64,000 nt of DNA, taken from contig CAAFYZ010000049.1 of assembly GCA_900767415.1 (NCBI GenBank), forward strand, positions 1-64,000. The letters are read 5' to 3'. Position numbers and translations under genes: made by a program. Origin of the DNA: Clostridia bacterium (GTDB taxonomy: Bacteria > Bacillota > Clostridia > Oscillospirales > CAG-272). Positions 34,242-42,054 of the stretch are shown here, piece by piece; position 1 is the stretch's first letter; the number at the start of each line of letters is the position of its first letter. The notes under the pieces were generated by a model. The model was not told the origin of the DNA and searched no databases. It worked only from the letters and a program-made list of their open reading frames with translations.

Positions 34242-34657
34242 GACGCATTCCCCCCTTCGTCATTCTTCTTTTCCGAGGCGTCGGTCTGCAGGTTGCCGCG
34301 CGGGTAGACGCGGTCGGGATCAAATTCGGCGAGGGGGATCATGTTCACGGGCAGTGTGGTGAAAATGCCCGGGAACATGGTAACATCGGTAACGGTGAGC
34401 GGATAAAAACCGCTCTTCGTGATTTCGACGGTATAATCGGAATACGGTTTCGTCTCCGGGTCGGGAACGAAGGAGAGACTCTTCTTCGGCGTCGGAAGGC
34501 GAACCCCTTCGGTTCTCCCGTTTCTGTCCGTTTCCAACGAAAAGACAACGTCCGTATTGTTTTCGTCGCTTCCGCGGATCCGCACGGTGGCCCCTTCAAT
34601 GGGGTATGCACCGCTCCCGAGTCCGACTCTGACGACAAGCGTGCCGTAATCTGTCAT
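34238..34657 (-). CDS. Small protein resembling the N-terminal prepro region of SleC
   Basis: 139 residues. A carboxypeptidase-regulatory-like beta sandwich (GTLVVRVGLGSGAYPIEGATVRI, ETDRNGRTEGVRLPTP, YTVEITKSGFYPL, LPVNMIPL) with an acidic, flexible tail. The same kind of domain stands at the N-terminus of clostridial SleC. Here it is a separate gene whose stop overlaps the start of the SpoIID-like gene, so the two products are made in coupled fashion. First gene of the operon. No convincing sigma-A promoter upstream. Confidence 0.7.
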   Translation of the reverse strand: MTDYGTLVVRVGLGSGAYPIEGATVRIRGSDENNTDVVFSLETDRNGRTEGVRLPTPKKSLSFVPDPETKPYSDYTVEITKSGFYPLTVTDVTMFPGIFTTLPVNMIPLAEFDPDRVYPRGNLQTDASEKKNDEGGNAS

Positions 34658-34765
34658 TGACGCATTTCTCCTTTTCGGTCATGAATTGTGAAAAATAGTC
34701 GAAGTCCCGCGATTTCCGCTTGCAAGTTTCGTCATGTTTTGACACTCCGAATTTCCGCTCGCCAC

Positions 34766-34794
34766 TTGACAAAAAACAAGAAAAAGGGTATAAT
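34766..34794 (+). promoter_or_regulatory. Sigma-A promoter of the PRPP synthetase gene
   Basis: -35 TTGACA (34766-34771), 17 bp, -10 TATAAT (34789-34794). Confidence 0.92.
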
Positions 34795-34800
34795 AGTGAT

Positions 34801-34913
34801 GTATAATTTCCGCGCGTTCCGACGGCTACAACCTTATCCTATGCCGATAAAACGGTTTTGTTGCTTCGGCGCGCGGCGTTCCTTCAAAAAATGAAAAAAA
34901 GGCGGAGAGAAAA
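34801..34913 (+). other. Structured 5' leader of PRPP synthetase mRNA
   Basis: About 110-nt leader. CCGCGCG (34810-34816) can pair with CGCGCGG (34870-34876), closing a domain that contains further short complementary segments. No known riboswitch class is recognised. Confidence 0.4.
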
Positions 34914-36029
34914 ATGGCGGACAGTTTATTCGGTGAATTGAGCGTAATCGGGATGCGCGGGTGTGAGAATTTCACGGCGGAGGTCGATGCGTATCTGCGC
35001 GAATGGCGCGCGGAACCCGGTATCGACACGTACACGGTGGACAGTTCCTGCCCGAGATTCGGCAGCGGCGAAGCAAAAGGCACGATCCATCAGTCCATGA
35101 GAGGACACGACGTGTATATCGTGTGCGATGTTTTCAATCACGGCGTAACGTACAATATGTACGGCATGACGGTGCCCATGAGTCCCGACGATCATTTCCA
35201 GGATCTGAAACGCATTATCGGTGCCATCGGCGGCAAGGCGCGCCGCATCAACGTCATTATGCCCATGCTGTACGAAGGCAGACAGCATAAGCGTCAGGGC
35301 AGAGAGTCTCTTGACTGCGCACAGGCACTGCACGAACTCGTACATATGGGCGTGACCAACATCATCACCTTTGACGCGCACGATCCGAGAGTGCAGAACG
35401 CGATCCCGCTCAGCGGCTTTGAAAACGTCCGCACCTCCTATCAGATGATCAAAGCCATGCTCCGCACATATCCCGACCTTGTCATCGATCCCGACAGTCT
35501 GATGATCATTTCTCCCGACGAGGGCGGTATGGCAAAATGTATGTACTACTCGTCGGTGATGGGTATCGACCTCGGTATGTTCTATAAGCGTCGCGACTAC
35601 TCCGTGATCGTAAACGGTAAAAATCCGATCGTCGCGCACGAATATCTCGGTCGCAACGTCAAGGGCAAGGACGTGATCATCGTCGACGATATGATCTCCT
35701 CCGGCGACTCCGTGATCGACGTGGCACAGCAACTGAAGAACAAGGGGGCAAAGCGTATCTTCGTTTTTGCTACCTTCGGTCTTTTCTGCAACGGTCTTGC
35801 TAACCTCGACAAGGCGCACGAAGAAGGCGTAATCACGAAAATCTTTACGACGAACCTCGTATACCGCACCCCGGAACTTCTGACCCGTGACTGGTATGTG
35901 GAAGTCAATATGTGCAAGTACGTTGCCTATATCATCGACACGATGAACCACGACGCGACGATCAGTCATCTGCTCGATCAGTCGCAGAAGATTCACACCG
36001 TACTGGATAAATACAAAAACAAAGACTGA
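34914..36029 (+). CDS. prs: Ribose-phosphate pyrophosphokinase (long clostridial form)
   Basis: 371 residues. PRPP-binding loop VIIVDDMISSGDS near 262 and the DAHDPRVQNAIPL flexible-loop/metal region near 160 identify the enzyme, which makes PRPP for nucleotides, His and Trp. It is about 50 residues longer than the usual 315-residue Prs, with inserts at the C-terminus (FTTNLVYRTPELLTRDWYVEV). GGCGGAG precedes ATG 34914. The downstream Rrf2 gene starts 41 bp later. Confidence 0.94.
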   Translation: MADSLFGELSVIGMRGCENFTAEVDAYLREWRAEPGIDTYTVDSSCPRFGSGEAKGTIHQSMRGHDVYIVCDVFNHGVTYNMYGMTVPMSPDDHFQDLKRIIGAIGGKARRINVIMPMLYEGRQHKRQGRESLDCAQALHELVHMGVTNIITFDAHDPRVQNAIPLSGFENVRTSYQMIKAMLRTYPDLVIDPDSLMIISPDEGGMAKCMYYSSVMGIDLGMFYKRRDYSVIVNGKNPIVAHEYLGRNVKGKDVIIVDDMISSGDSVIDVAQQLKNKGAKRIFVFATFGLFCNGLANLDKAHEEGVITKIFTTNLVYRTPELLTRDWYVEVNMCKYVAYIIDTMNHDATISHLLDQSQKIHTVLDKYKNKD

Positions 36030-36069
36030 AACGGATTAAAAAGAGAAAACTCAAAGGAGGAGCGCGGGA

Positions 36070-36486
36070 ATGCGGATTACCCTCGAATCGGATTACGCAC
36101 TGCGTATCCTGACCACACTCGCAAAGCACGATGAGATCGTCGACGCCGGCACCCTTTCGGAAGAGACGTCGGTCACACCGCGCTTTACGCTGAAAATCCT
36201 GCACAAACTGGTCGGAGAAGGCATCGTCCGTTCGTATAAAGGCGTGATGGGCGGCTACCGTCTTCTTCTGCCGCCGGAGGAGATCACGCTGAAGCGGATC
36301 ATCGAACTGATCGACGGACCGATCGCCATCGCACGCTGTCTCGACACGGGCGAGACCTGTCGGTATAAAGAAGACAAAACGGCGTGTATCTACCATCACA
36401 TCTTCGATGCAATCAGTCTCGACGTGGCAAAAAAACTCGGCGCAATCACCATCGCCGACGTGTTGAATCAGGAGTATAAACTCTAA
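36070..36486 (+). CDS. Rrf2-family transcriptional regulator with iron-sulfur-type cysteines
   Basis: 138 residues. N-terminal winged helix (SDYALRILTTLAKHD, FTLKILHKLVGEGIVRSYKGVMGGYRL). Three cysteines in CLDTGETCRYKEDKTAC near 90-107 match the cluster position of IscR/RsrR-type members. AAAGGAGGAGC precedes ATG 36070. No suf/isc genes are nearby, so it probably acts elsewhere or on the prs-lgt-folD region. Confidence 0.92.
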   Translation: MRITLESDYALRILTTLAKHDEIVDAGTLSEETSVTPRFTLKILHKLVGEGIVRSYKGVMGGYRLLLPPEEITLKRIIELIDGPIAIARCLDTGETCRYKEDKTACIYHHIFDAISLDVAKKLGAITIADVLNQEYKL

Positions 36487-36532
36487 TTTTGACGGAAAAT
36501 ATCCGGCAGAATCATATTAAAGGAGAAACGAA

Positions 36533-37399
36533 ATGTTACGGATCACAGAACTTGCGTTTCCCGGGCTCGGCATCGGAAAGTTCGAGGTCAACAGCGTTGC
36601 CCTGACGATCTTCGGTGTTGAAATCGCCTGGTATGCCATTTTTATCACACTGGGTATGATCTGCGCCGTGGCGTACTGCATTTTCAGAGCACGACAGGTG
36701 GGCATCAGCGTTGACGACGTCATCGACATCGCCCTCTTCACCATTCCGATCGGCATCGTCGGCGCGCGTCTCTATTACGTTATCAACGCGGTGATTGAAG
36801 GAAGTCAGTCCTTCAAGACGTTTTACGACTGGATCGACATCCGCAGCGGCGGTCTTGCCATTTACGGCGGCATCGTTGCCGGTGCGATCACGGTATTCTG
36901 CGTCTGCCGCTTCAAGAAGATCGACTTTCTCGCGTTCGCCGACTGTACGATGCCCGGTGTCATTTTGGCTCAGGGGATCGGCAGATGGGGCAACTTCATG
37001 AACGGCGAAGTATTCGGCGAGCATACCGACCTTTTCTGCCGTATGGAAATCCGCAATGCGCTGACCGGCGGAGCGGTATGGTCGGTACACCCCACGTTTT
37101 TCTATGAGTCGCTCTGGAACGTTCTCGGCTTCGTGATTGCCAACCTTTTTTACCGAAAGAGAAAATTCGACGGTCAGGTCTTCATCTTCCTGATGGCGTG
37201 GTACGGACTCGGCAGGTGCATCATCGAAGGCATCCGCGAAGATCACATGGATCTGACGATTTTCGGTCTTTCGTTGCGTATCAACCAGGTGATCGCCGGA
37301 ATCTTTTTCGTAATCTTCTCGGCACTCTTTCTTGTTCTTACCGCAAAGAAGGTGCATAAACCTCTTTATTGCAAACTTCCGACGAAGGCGGCAAAGTAA
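36533..37399 (+). CDS. lgt: Prolipoprotein diacylglyceryl transferase
   Basis: 288 residues, seven membrane helices. Signature GRWGNFMNGEVFGEHT near 149 and the conserved Arg/Tyr positions identify Lgt, which adds diacylglycerol to the lipobox Cys of prolipoproteins. AAAGGAG lies 8 nt before ATG 36533. The stop codon overlaps the folD start (TAATG). Confidence 0.96.
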   Translation: MLRITELAFPGLGIGKFEVNSVALTIFGVEIAWYAIFITLGMICAVAYCIFRARQVGISVDDVIDIALFTIPIGIVGARLYYVINAVIEGSQSFKTFYDWIDIRSGGLAIYGGIVAGAITVFCVCRFKKIDFLAFADCTMPGVILAQGIGRWGNFMNGEVFGEHTDLFCRMEIRNALTGGAVWSVHPTFFYESLWNVLGFVIANLFYRKRKFDGQVFIFLMAWYGLGRCIIEGIREDHMDLTIFGLSLRINQVIAGIFFVIFSALFLVLTAKKVHKPLYCKLPTKAAK

Positions 37400-38268
37400 T
37401 GGCGGCAATACGGATAGACGGAAAGGCGGTCTCTGCCTCCGTGCGTGAAAACATCGGAGTTGCCGTCGCGGCGTTTTGCGAAAAAACGGGAGTTGTCCCC
37501 GCACTCGCCGTCGTGGTGGTCGGTTCCGACCCCGTATCCGCGGTGTATGTCAGAAACAAGCAAAAAGCGTGTCTTGCCGCGGGTATCCGTTCCGAAGAAT
37601 ACCGCCTCCCCGAAGAAACGACGGAGGAAGAGTTGCTCGCTCTCGTCTCGAAACTGAATGCGGACGGGACGATACACGGAATTCTGGTACAGTTGCCGCT
37701 CCCGAAACATATTTCGGAAGAGCGTATTCTTTCCGCAATCGATCCGCGCAAGGATGTCGATGCGTTCCACCCCGAGAATGTCGGGCGGATCGTGGCGGGA
37801 AAGGCGAGATTTCTCCCCTGTACGCCTGCGGGTGTCATGGAACTTCTCTCGTTTTATCACATTCCGACGGACGGAAAAGAATGTGTGATCGTCGGACGGT
37901 CGAACATCGTCGGCAAGCCGCTCTTTCATCTGATGCTCGGCGCGAATGCGACGGTAACGGTCTGTCATTCGCATACAAAGGATCTTGCGTCCGTCACCCG
38001 TCGCGCGGATATTCTCGTCGCCGCCATCGGAAAGGCGCACTTTATCGGCGCGGATATGGTAAAAGAAGGTGCCGTCGTGATCGATGTCGGAATCAACCGC
38101 CTGCCGGACGGAAAACTCGCGGGGGACGTCGACTTCGATGCCGTCAGTGAAAAAGCGTCGTACATCACACCCGTACCGGGCGGTGTCGGCGTAATGACGG
38201 TAACCGAACTTCTCAAAAACACGCTGACTGCCGCAAAAATCGCGGTTTACGGCGAATCGCTCGTATAA
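37399..38268 (+). CDS. folD: Bifunctional methylenetetrahydrofolate dehydrogenase/cyclohydrolase
   Basis: 289 residues. Conserved VYVRNKQKACLAAGI (catalytic Tyr/Lys), GILVQLPLPKH, DVDAFHPENVGRI, NADP loop VIVGRSNIVGKPL, and PVPGGVGVMTV. Interconverts one-carbon units on tetrahydrofolate. ATG 37399 overlaps the lgt stop by one base; the upstream ATG at 37369 lies inside lgt and is rejected. Confidence 0.97.
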   Translation: MAAIRIDGKAVSASVRENIGVAVAAFCEKTGVVPALAVVVVGSDPVSAVYVRNKQKACLAAGIRSEEYRLPEETTEEELLALVSKLNADGTIHGILVQLPLPKHISEERILSAIDPRKDVDAFHPENVGRIVAGKARFLPCTPAGVMELLSFYHIPTDGKECVIVGRSNIVGKPLFHLMLGANATVTVCHSHTKDLASVTRRADILVAAIGKAHFIGADMVKEGAVVIDVGINRLPDGKLAGDVDFDAVSEKASYITPVPGGVGVMTVTELLKNTLTAAKIAVYGESLV

Positions 38269-38303
38269 TTTTTCTCTTTTCTTCGCATTTTTTATAAAAT
38301 CCC

Positions 38304-38332
38304 TTGACAAAGAGAATTTTTTCGGGTATAAT
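38304..38332 (+). promoter_or_regulatory. Sigma-A promoter of rpsU
   Basis: -35 TTGACA (38304-38309), 17 bp, -10 TATAAT (38327-38332). Confidence 0.93.
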
Positions 38333-38388
38333 AGACAGGAAATTATGAGATTTTGGTCTCTTTGCAAAGCGAAGGGAGGGATATAAGA

Positions 38389-38565
38389 ATGGCAGAAATC
38401 AGAGTAAAAGAAAATGAAACTCTTGACAGCGCGCTTCGTCGTTTTAAGAGACAGTGCGTAAAGTCGGGTGTTCTTACCGAACTCCGCAAGAGAGAGCATT
38501 ACGAAAAGCCCAGCGTAAAGCGCAAGAAGAAGTCTGAGGCAGCAAGAAAGCGCAAGTATAAATAA
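38389..38565 (+). CDS. rpsU: 30S ribosomal protein S21
   Basis: 58 residues: ENETLDSALRRFKRQCVKSGVLTELRKREHYEKPS followed by a basic KRKKKSEAARKRKYK tail, the S21 signature. GGGAGGG 8 nt before ATG 38389; the ATG at 38353 is upstream of that site and rejected. Confidence 0.98.
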   Translation: MAEIRVKENETLDSALRRFKRQCVKSGVLTELRKREHYEKPSVKRKKKSEAARKRKYK

Positions 38566-38580
38566 TTGCCTTTCCTTGAA

Positions 38581-38618
38581 AAACCGGACGGTTTCGCGAG
38601 AAACCGTCCGGTTTTTTC
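38581..38618 (+). terminator. rpsU terminator
   Basis: 15-bp stem 38581-38595/38600-38614, loop GCGA, followed by a T-run. Confidence 0.93.
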
Positions 38619-38762
38619 TTTTTCTTCCGTATGTTGCCGAAAGGTAAAAAACGAAAGGTGCAGATACTGTAATCGACCCCTTTGCAAAATCGGCACCGAA
38701 AGGAAACCTGCCGATCGGTGCGTAAAATCCTACGGTCGCCACGGGCGACGGAAAAGAGTGTC

Positions 38763-39539
38763 ATGAAAAAAATACTTGTGTTGTTATGCCTGCTTTCCTT
38801 CCTGTTTGTATCGCTCGGCACGGAGGGATCTGCCGTCGGGGGCGCGCTGGGCTTTTACATTCCTCGCGCCGGCAAAAAACGACCCGAACTGCCGAAAGAA
38901 GAGGCAATCATCGAAAAACACGGCGGATACTATATCGACCGTCGTGTCACGGACGAGAGCGAGCGACGCGTCCTCTACCTGACCTTCGATGCGGGATACG
39001 ATAACGGGAATGTCGGGAAGGTGCTCGATGCGCTGGCGGCGGAAAAAGTAAAGGCGGCGTTCTTCGTTCTCGACCATCTGATTCTCGAAAATACCGATCT
39101 CGTATGCCGTATGCAAAAAGAAGGGCATCTTGTCTGCAACCATACGAAAAACCATAAGGACATGACAAAATGCCAAAAAGAGGAGATGCGAAAAAACCTG
39201 ACGGATCTCGAAAAACTCTGCGAAGAGAAAACGGGCACCCCTCTTGCCAAATATTTTCGTTTTCCCGAGGGGCGGTTCAGCGAAGAGACGCTGTGCACGG
39301 CGGAAGAACTCGGATACAAAACGATCTTCTGGAGCTTTGCCTACGCCGACTGGGACAATGAAAGACAACCGGACCCCGAGCGTGCAAAAAAGAAAATCCT
39401 AGAAAACACGCACAACGGCGCGGTCATTCTTCTGCATCCGACCTCTGCCACCAACGCGCGGATTCTGCCTGACCTTTTGCGCGAATGGAAAGCGATGGGA
39501 TATTCTTTCGGGACGCTGGACGAGCTGACCGCGGAATAA
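38763..39539 (+). CDS. pdaA: PdaA-like polysaccharide deacetylase (muramic delta-lactam pathway)
   Basis: 258 residues. Signal peptide MKKILVLLCLLSFLFVSLG, then NodB deacetylase motifs: TFDAGYDNG (motif 1), HTKNH (metal ligands), FRFPEGRFSE (motif 3), FWSFAYADW and LLHPTSATNA. The pattern, including YDNG and FAYADW, matches B. subtilis PdaA, which with CwlD makes muramic delta-lactam in the spore cortex; cwlD is at 62.4 kb. Motif 3 has RFPEG where RPPxG is usual. ATG 38763 is set by the signal peptide; the ribosome site is weak and no sigma-E match was found upstream. Confidence 0.85.
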   Translation: MKKILVLLCLLSFLFVSLGTEGSAVGGALGFYIPRAGKKRPELPKEEAIIEKHGGYYIDRRVTDESERRVLYLTFDAGYDNGNVGKVLDALAAEKVKAAFFVLDHLILENTDLVCRMQKEGHLVCNHTKNHKDMTKCQKEEMRKNLTDLEKLCEEKTGTPLAKYFRFPEGRFSEETLCTAEELGYKTIFWSFAYADWDNERQPDPERAKKKILENTHNGAVILLHPTSATNARILPDLLREWKAMGYSFGTLDELTAE

Positions 39540-39541
39540 AG

Positions 39542-39566
39542 AAAGGGGCGTCGGCGACGCCCCTTT
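39542..39566. terminator. Bidirectional terminator, pdaA/YesL-like gene
   Basis: 11-bp stem 39542-39552/39556-39566, loop GGC, T4 on the plus side, A/T-rich on both. Confidence 0.75.
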
Positions 39567-39573
39567 TCGAAAT

Positions 39574-40629
39574 TCAATTGTCGTTTTGCCGCCGCTTGAT
39601 TTCTTCCAGGCGTTCCCTCTCCGTGACGTCGTCGTGCATCAGCACTTCGACATCGGGCGCATCGGGTGCTTCTTCCGGATGCTCGGCGAGATAGGGATCG
39701 ATCATCAGTTCCTTCACCTTGAAATACGCCGCATAGATTTTCATATAAGCGAAAAGCGAGAAAAGCAGGGCGAGAGGCGCCGCGACGCCGAACGGCAACA
39801 ATACGCCGCCGAAACTGAAAACGAAGAGTACTTCCAAGCCGAGGCAAAGAAGAATGCCGAGAAGAGCAAGCAAATTGCGCTTGATACCGACAAGAGAGAA
39901 AATAAGAGAATTCTTTATAATCTTAAAGACGGTAAGGCGGAACGTTACCATTTGCAGGTAAATATAGTATCGCATGAAAAACCAGACGAGGAAAATCACG
40001 ACATTCGCCCAAAAGAGCATGGACGCGAAAAACGCGGAGGTGCCGGTCAGCATGGAATAAATGTTGTAGCAAAGAATGACGCAAACCAACCCGTCGACAA
40101 TACCGAAGGGGAGTGCCTGCTTATAGTTCCGTTTGATCGCATAGAGAAAATCGCTCCACACGAACACCGGCTCCCCGCTGACAAGGTTGCGCAGAATATA
40201 TGCGGTGCCGGCATTGACGACGCCGAAAGTCAATAGTGCAAGCGCGCCGATCCCGTAAAAAACATAAGTTGCCGTCGTCGGGGCGAGCGTTTGGTGTTGC
40301 AGTCCCTCCAAGGCGAAAACGGTCATGGTATAGGGTGTCGTGACACCGGAAGTACCGAAGGTGCCGAAAAGGTTCTGAAACAGATCGGAAAGCGGGAGCG
40401 CACGCGGGACCTGCGTGACCCCTGCCAGTGCCGCAACGGCAAAAAAAGCAGGAAAGTTCCCGAGAACAAAGAGAATGTTGACGGACACGATCTTTCCGAA
40501 ATTATCCCAAAGCGTTATAAAAAAACGCTTGAACCCGGGTTCCGAAGAAGCAGAGTTCTTACCGATTCCGCGACCTTCCCTCGCGATGTCGAAGGGGCGG
40601 AATCGTTTTTTCTTTTTATTATTTTCCAA
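39574..40629 (-). CDS. YesL-like (DUF624) membrane protein, TTG start
   Basis: 351 residues, about six hydrophobic helices (from about 50-340), resembling the DUF624/YesL family of unknown function. Start is TTG 40629, because AGGAGG lies 6 nt upstream; the in-frame ATG at 40659 sits in the -10 box of the gene's own promoter and cannot be translated. Charged C-terminal tail ends EEIKRRQNDN. Convergent with pdaA. Confidence 0.75.
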   Translation of the reverse strand: MENNKKKKRFRPFDIAREGRGIGKNSASSEPGFKRFFITLWDNFGKIVSVNILFVLGNFPAFFAVAALAGVTQVPRALPLSDLFQNLFGTFGTSGVTTPYTMTVFALEGLQHQTLAPTTATYVFYGIGALALLTFGVVNAGTAYILRNLVSGEPVFVWSDFLYAIKRNYKQALPFGIVDGLVCVILCYNIYSMLTGTSAFFASMLFWANVVIFLVWFFMRYYIYLQMVTFRLTVFKIIKNSLIFSLVGIKRNLLALLGILLCLGLEVLFVFSFGGVLLPFGVAAPLALLFSLFAYMKIYAAYFKVKELMIDPYLAEHPEEAPDAPDVEVLMHDDVTERERLEEIKRRQNDN

Positions 40630-40657
40630 AATGTGCCTCCTGTGATTGGCTGGATTC

Positions 40658-40686
40658 ATTGTAACATATTTTCTTTCGGATTACAA
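40658..40686 (-). promoter_or_regulatory. Sigma-A promoter of the YesL-like gene
   Basis: -35 TTGTAA (40681-40686), 17 bp, -10 TACAAT (40658-40663) on the minus strand. Confidence 0.8.
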
Positions 40687-40733
40687 GGCATTTTGCGAAA
40701 AGTTACAAAATGCGGCGATTTTTCTTTTCTTCC

Positions 40734-40762
40734 GCATAGCGGAGCGCGTCGTTTCATAGAAT
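40734..40762 (+). promoter_or_regulatory. Sigma-E-type promoter of the D,D-carboxypeptidase gene
   Basis: GCATAGC (40734-40740), 14 bp, CATAGAAT (40755-40762). Compared with the sigma-E consensus (KMATAWW, 14-15 bp, CATACAnT) it matches in spacing and has two mismatched bases in -35 and one in -10. Confidence 0.55.
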
Positions 40763-40793
40763 GAAGGGACAAAATCACGGAGGAATGCATACA

Positions 40794-41963
40794 ATGAAAA
40801 AACTCTTTCTTTGTCTTTTATCGGTTCTTTTGGCAGTCGGGACCGGGATTTCCGCTTTTGCCGCGGGAGAAGAAAATCAAGGGGAGGCAAAAACATCTCC
40901 CGCCTTTACCGTCGATGCGAAGTCCGCCGTCCTGATGGAGGCGACCACCGGTGAAGTCCTGTTTGCACAGAACGAGAGTGCCGCCTATTCGCCGGCTTCG
41001 GTCACGAAGATCATGACACTGCTTCTCGTCATGGAAGCCGTCGACGGCGGTCGGGCTTCTCTCGGCGACAGAATCTCCGTATCCGAGCACGCCGCCTCGA
41101 TGGGCGGAAGTCAGGTATTCTTAAAAGAAGGCGAAAGCATGACGCTCGAAGACCTACTGAAATGTACGGTCATCGCGAGTGCGAACGATGCGGCACTCGC
41201 CCTCGCGGAGCACGTGTGCGGTTCCGAAAGCGCGTTCGTCGCCCGCATGAACACGCGCGCGGGGGAACTCGGTATGCGGAGCAGTCATTTTGAAAACGTG
41301 ACGGGGCTTGACGACACGACGAAAAATCATGTAACGTCGGCTCTCGATATTGCTCTGATGTCGCGGGAACTTCTGAAACACGAAACCATTCTGAAATATG
41401 CGTCTCTCTGGCAGGACAGTATTCGGGACGGGGCGTTCGTGCTGACGAACACCAACCGCCTCGTGAGATATTATGAAGGGTGTAACGGTCTGAAAACGGG
41501 GTCTACCGCCAAGGCGGGATATTGCGTCAGCGCAAGCGCGAAAAGAGGAAATACGCAACTGATCGCCGTTATCATGGGAGCGGAAAACCGCGACGCACGC
41601 AACGCCGCCGCCCGCGCGCTCTTAGATTACGGTTTCGGAAATTTTGCTTTGTATGAAAATCCGGAGGCGGAACTTGAAAAAATCCCCGTTCTCGGCGGAT
41701 ATTCCGACTTCGTAACGGTGAAGAACCGTCCGTTTTGCAAAGTAGTGGAGAAATCCGCCGTCGGCGCGGTGGAAAAAGTCTATGAGATCCCCGAAAAAAT
41801 CAAAGCCCCCGTGACGGAGGGCGACGCCGTCGGGCGGATCTCGTACCGCATCGGGGACGAAACGATCGGAGAAAGCGAAATCTATGCCGTGGCGGATGTC
41901 GGAAAGATTACGTTCGGCGAAATCTTTTTGCGGCTGATCAAAAACATTCTGATCGGCGAATAA
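40794..41963 (+). CDS. D-alanyl-D-alanine carboxypeptidase (DacF/DacB-type, S11 family)
   Basis: 389 residues. Signal peptide KKLFLCLLSVLLAVGTGISAFA, then serine active site SPASVTKIMT near 78, SAN in IASANDAALA near 139, KTG in GLKTGSTAK near 237, and a C-terminal beta domain (PVTEGDAVGRISYRIGDE) with an amphipathic end helix. Trims the pentapeptide of peptidoglycan. GGAGG lies 10 nt before ATG 40794. A sigma-E-type promoter upstream suggests a cortex role similar to B. subtilis DacB. Confidence 0.93.
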   Translation: MKKLFLCLLSVLLAVGTGISAFAAGEENQGEAKTSPAFTVDAKSAVLMEATTGEVLFAQNESAAYSPASVTKIMTLLLVMEAVDGGRASLGDRISVSEHAASMGGSQVFLKEGESMTLEDLLKCTVIASANDAALALAEHVCGSESAFVARMNTRAGELGMRSSHFENVTGLDDTTKNHVTSALDIALMSRELLKHETILKYASLWQDSIRDGAFVLTNTNRLVRYYEGCNGLKTGSTAKAGYCVSASAKRGNTQLIAVIMGAENRDARNAAARALLDYGFGNFALYENPEAELEKIPVLGGYSDFVTVKNRPFCKVVEKSAVGAVEKVYEIPEKIKAPVTEGDAVGRISYRIGDETIGESEIYAVADVGKITFGEIFLRLIKNILIGE

Positions 41964-41993
41964 AAAGAAAAGACTTTTTTCGCCGTTTAACTC

Positions 41994-42022
41994 TTGAAAA
42001 CGGGAGACGGATGTTGTATAAT
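41994..42022 (+). promoter_or_regulatory. Sigma-A promoter of pgi
   Basis: -35 TTGAAA (41994-41999), 17 bp, -10 TATAAT (42017-42022). Confidence 0.88.
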
Positions 42023-42054
42023 AAGAGCGGAAATAAAAATTCGGAGGAACAGTT

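Noticed and set aside
34658..34765. Sigma-G or sigma-K promoter before the SleC-like operon
   Set aside because: No CATA-type -10 with a suitable -35 could be found; the region holds no convincing promoter on the minus strand.
38619..38762. Sigma-E or sigma-G promoter before pdaA
   Set aside because: GATACTGT resembles a -10 but no matching -35 stands at the right distance.
41955..41990. Hairpin at the end of the carboxypeptidase gene as terminator
   Set aside because: The stem is partly A/T, overlaps the coding end and has no T-run after it.
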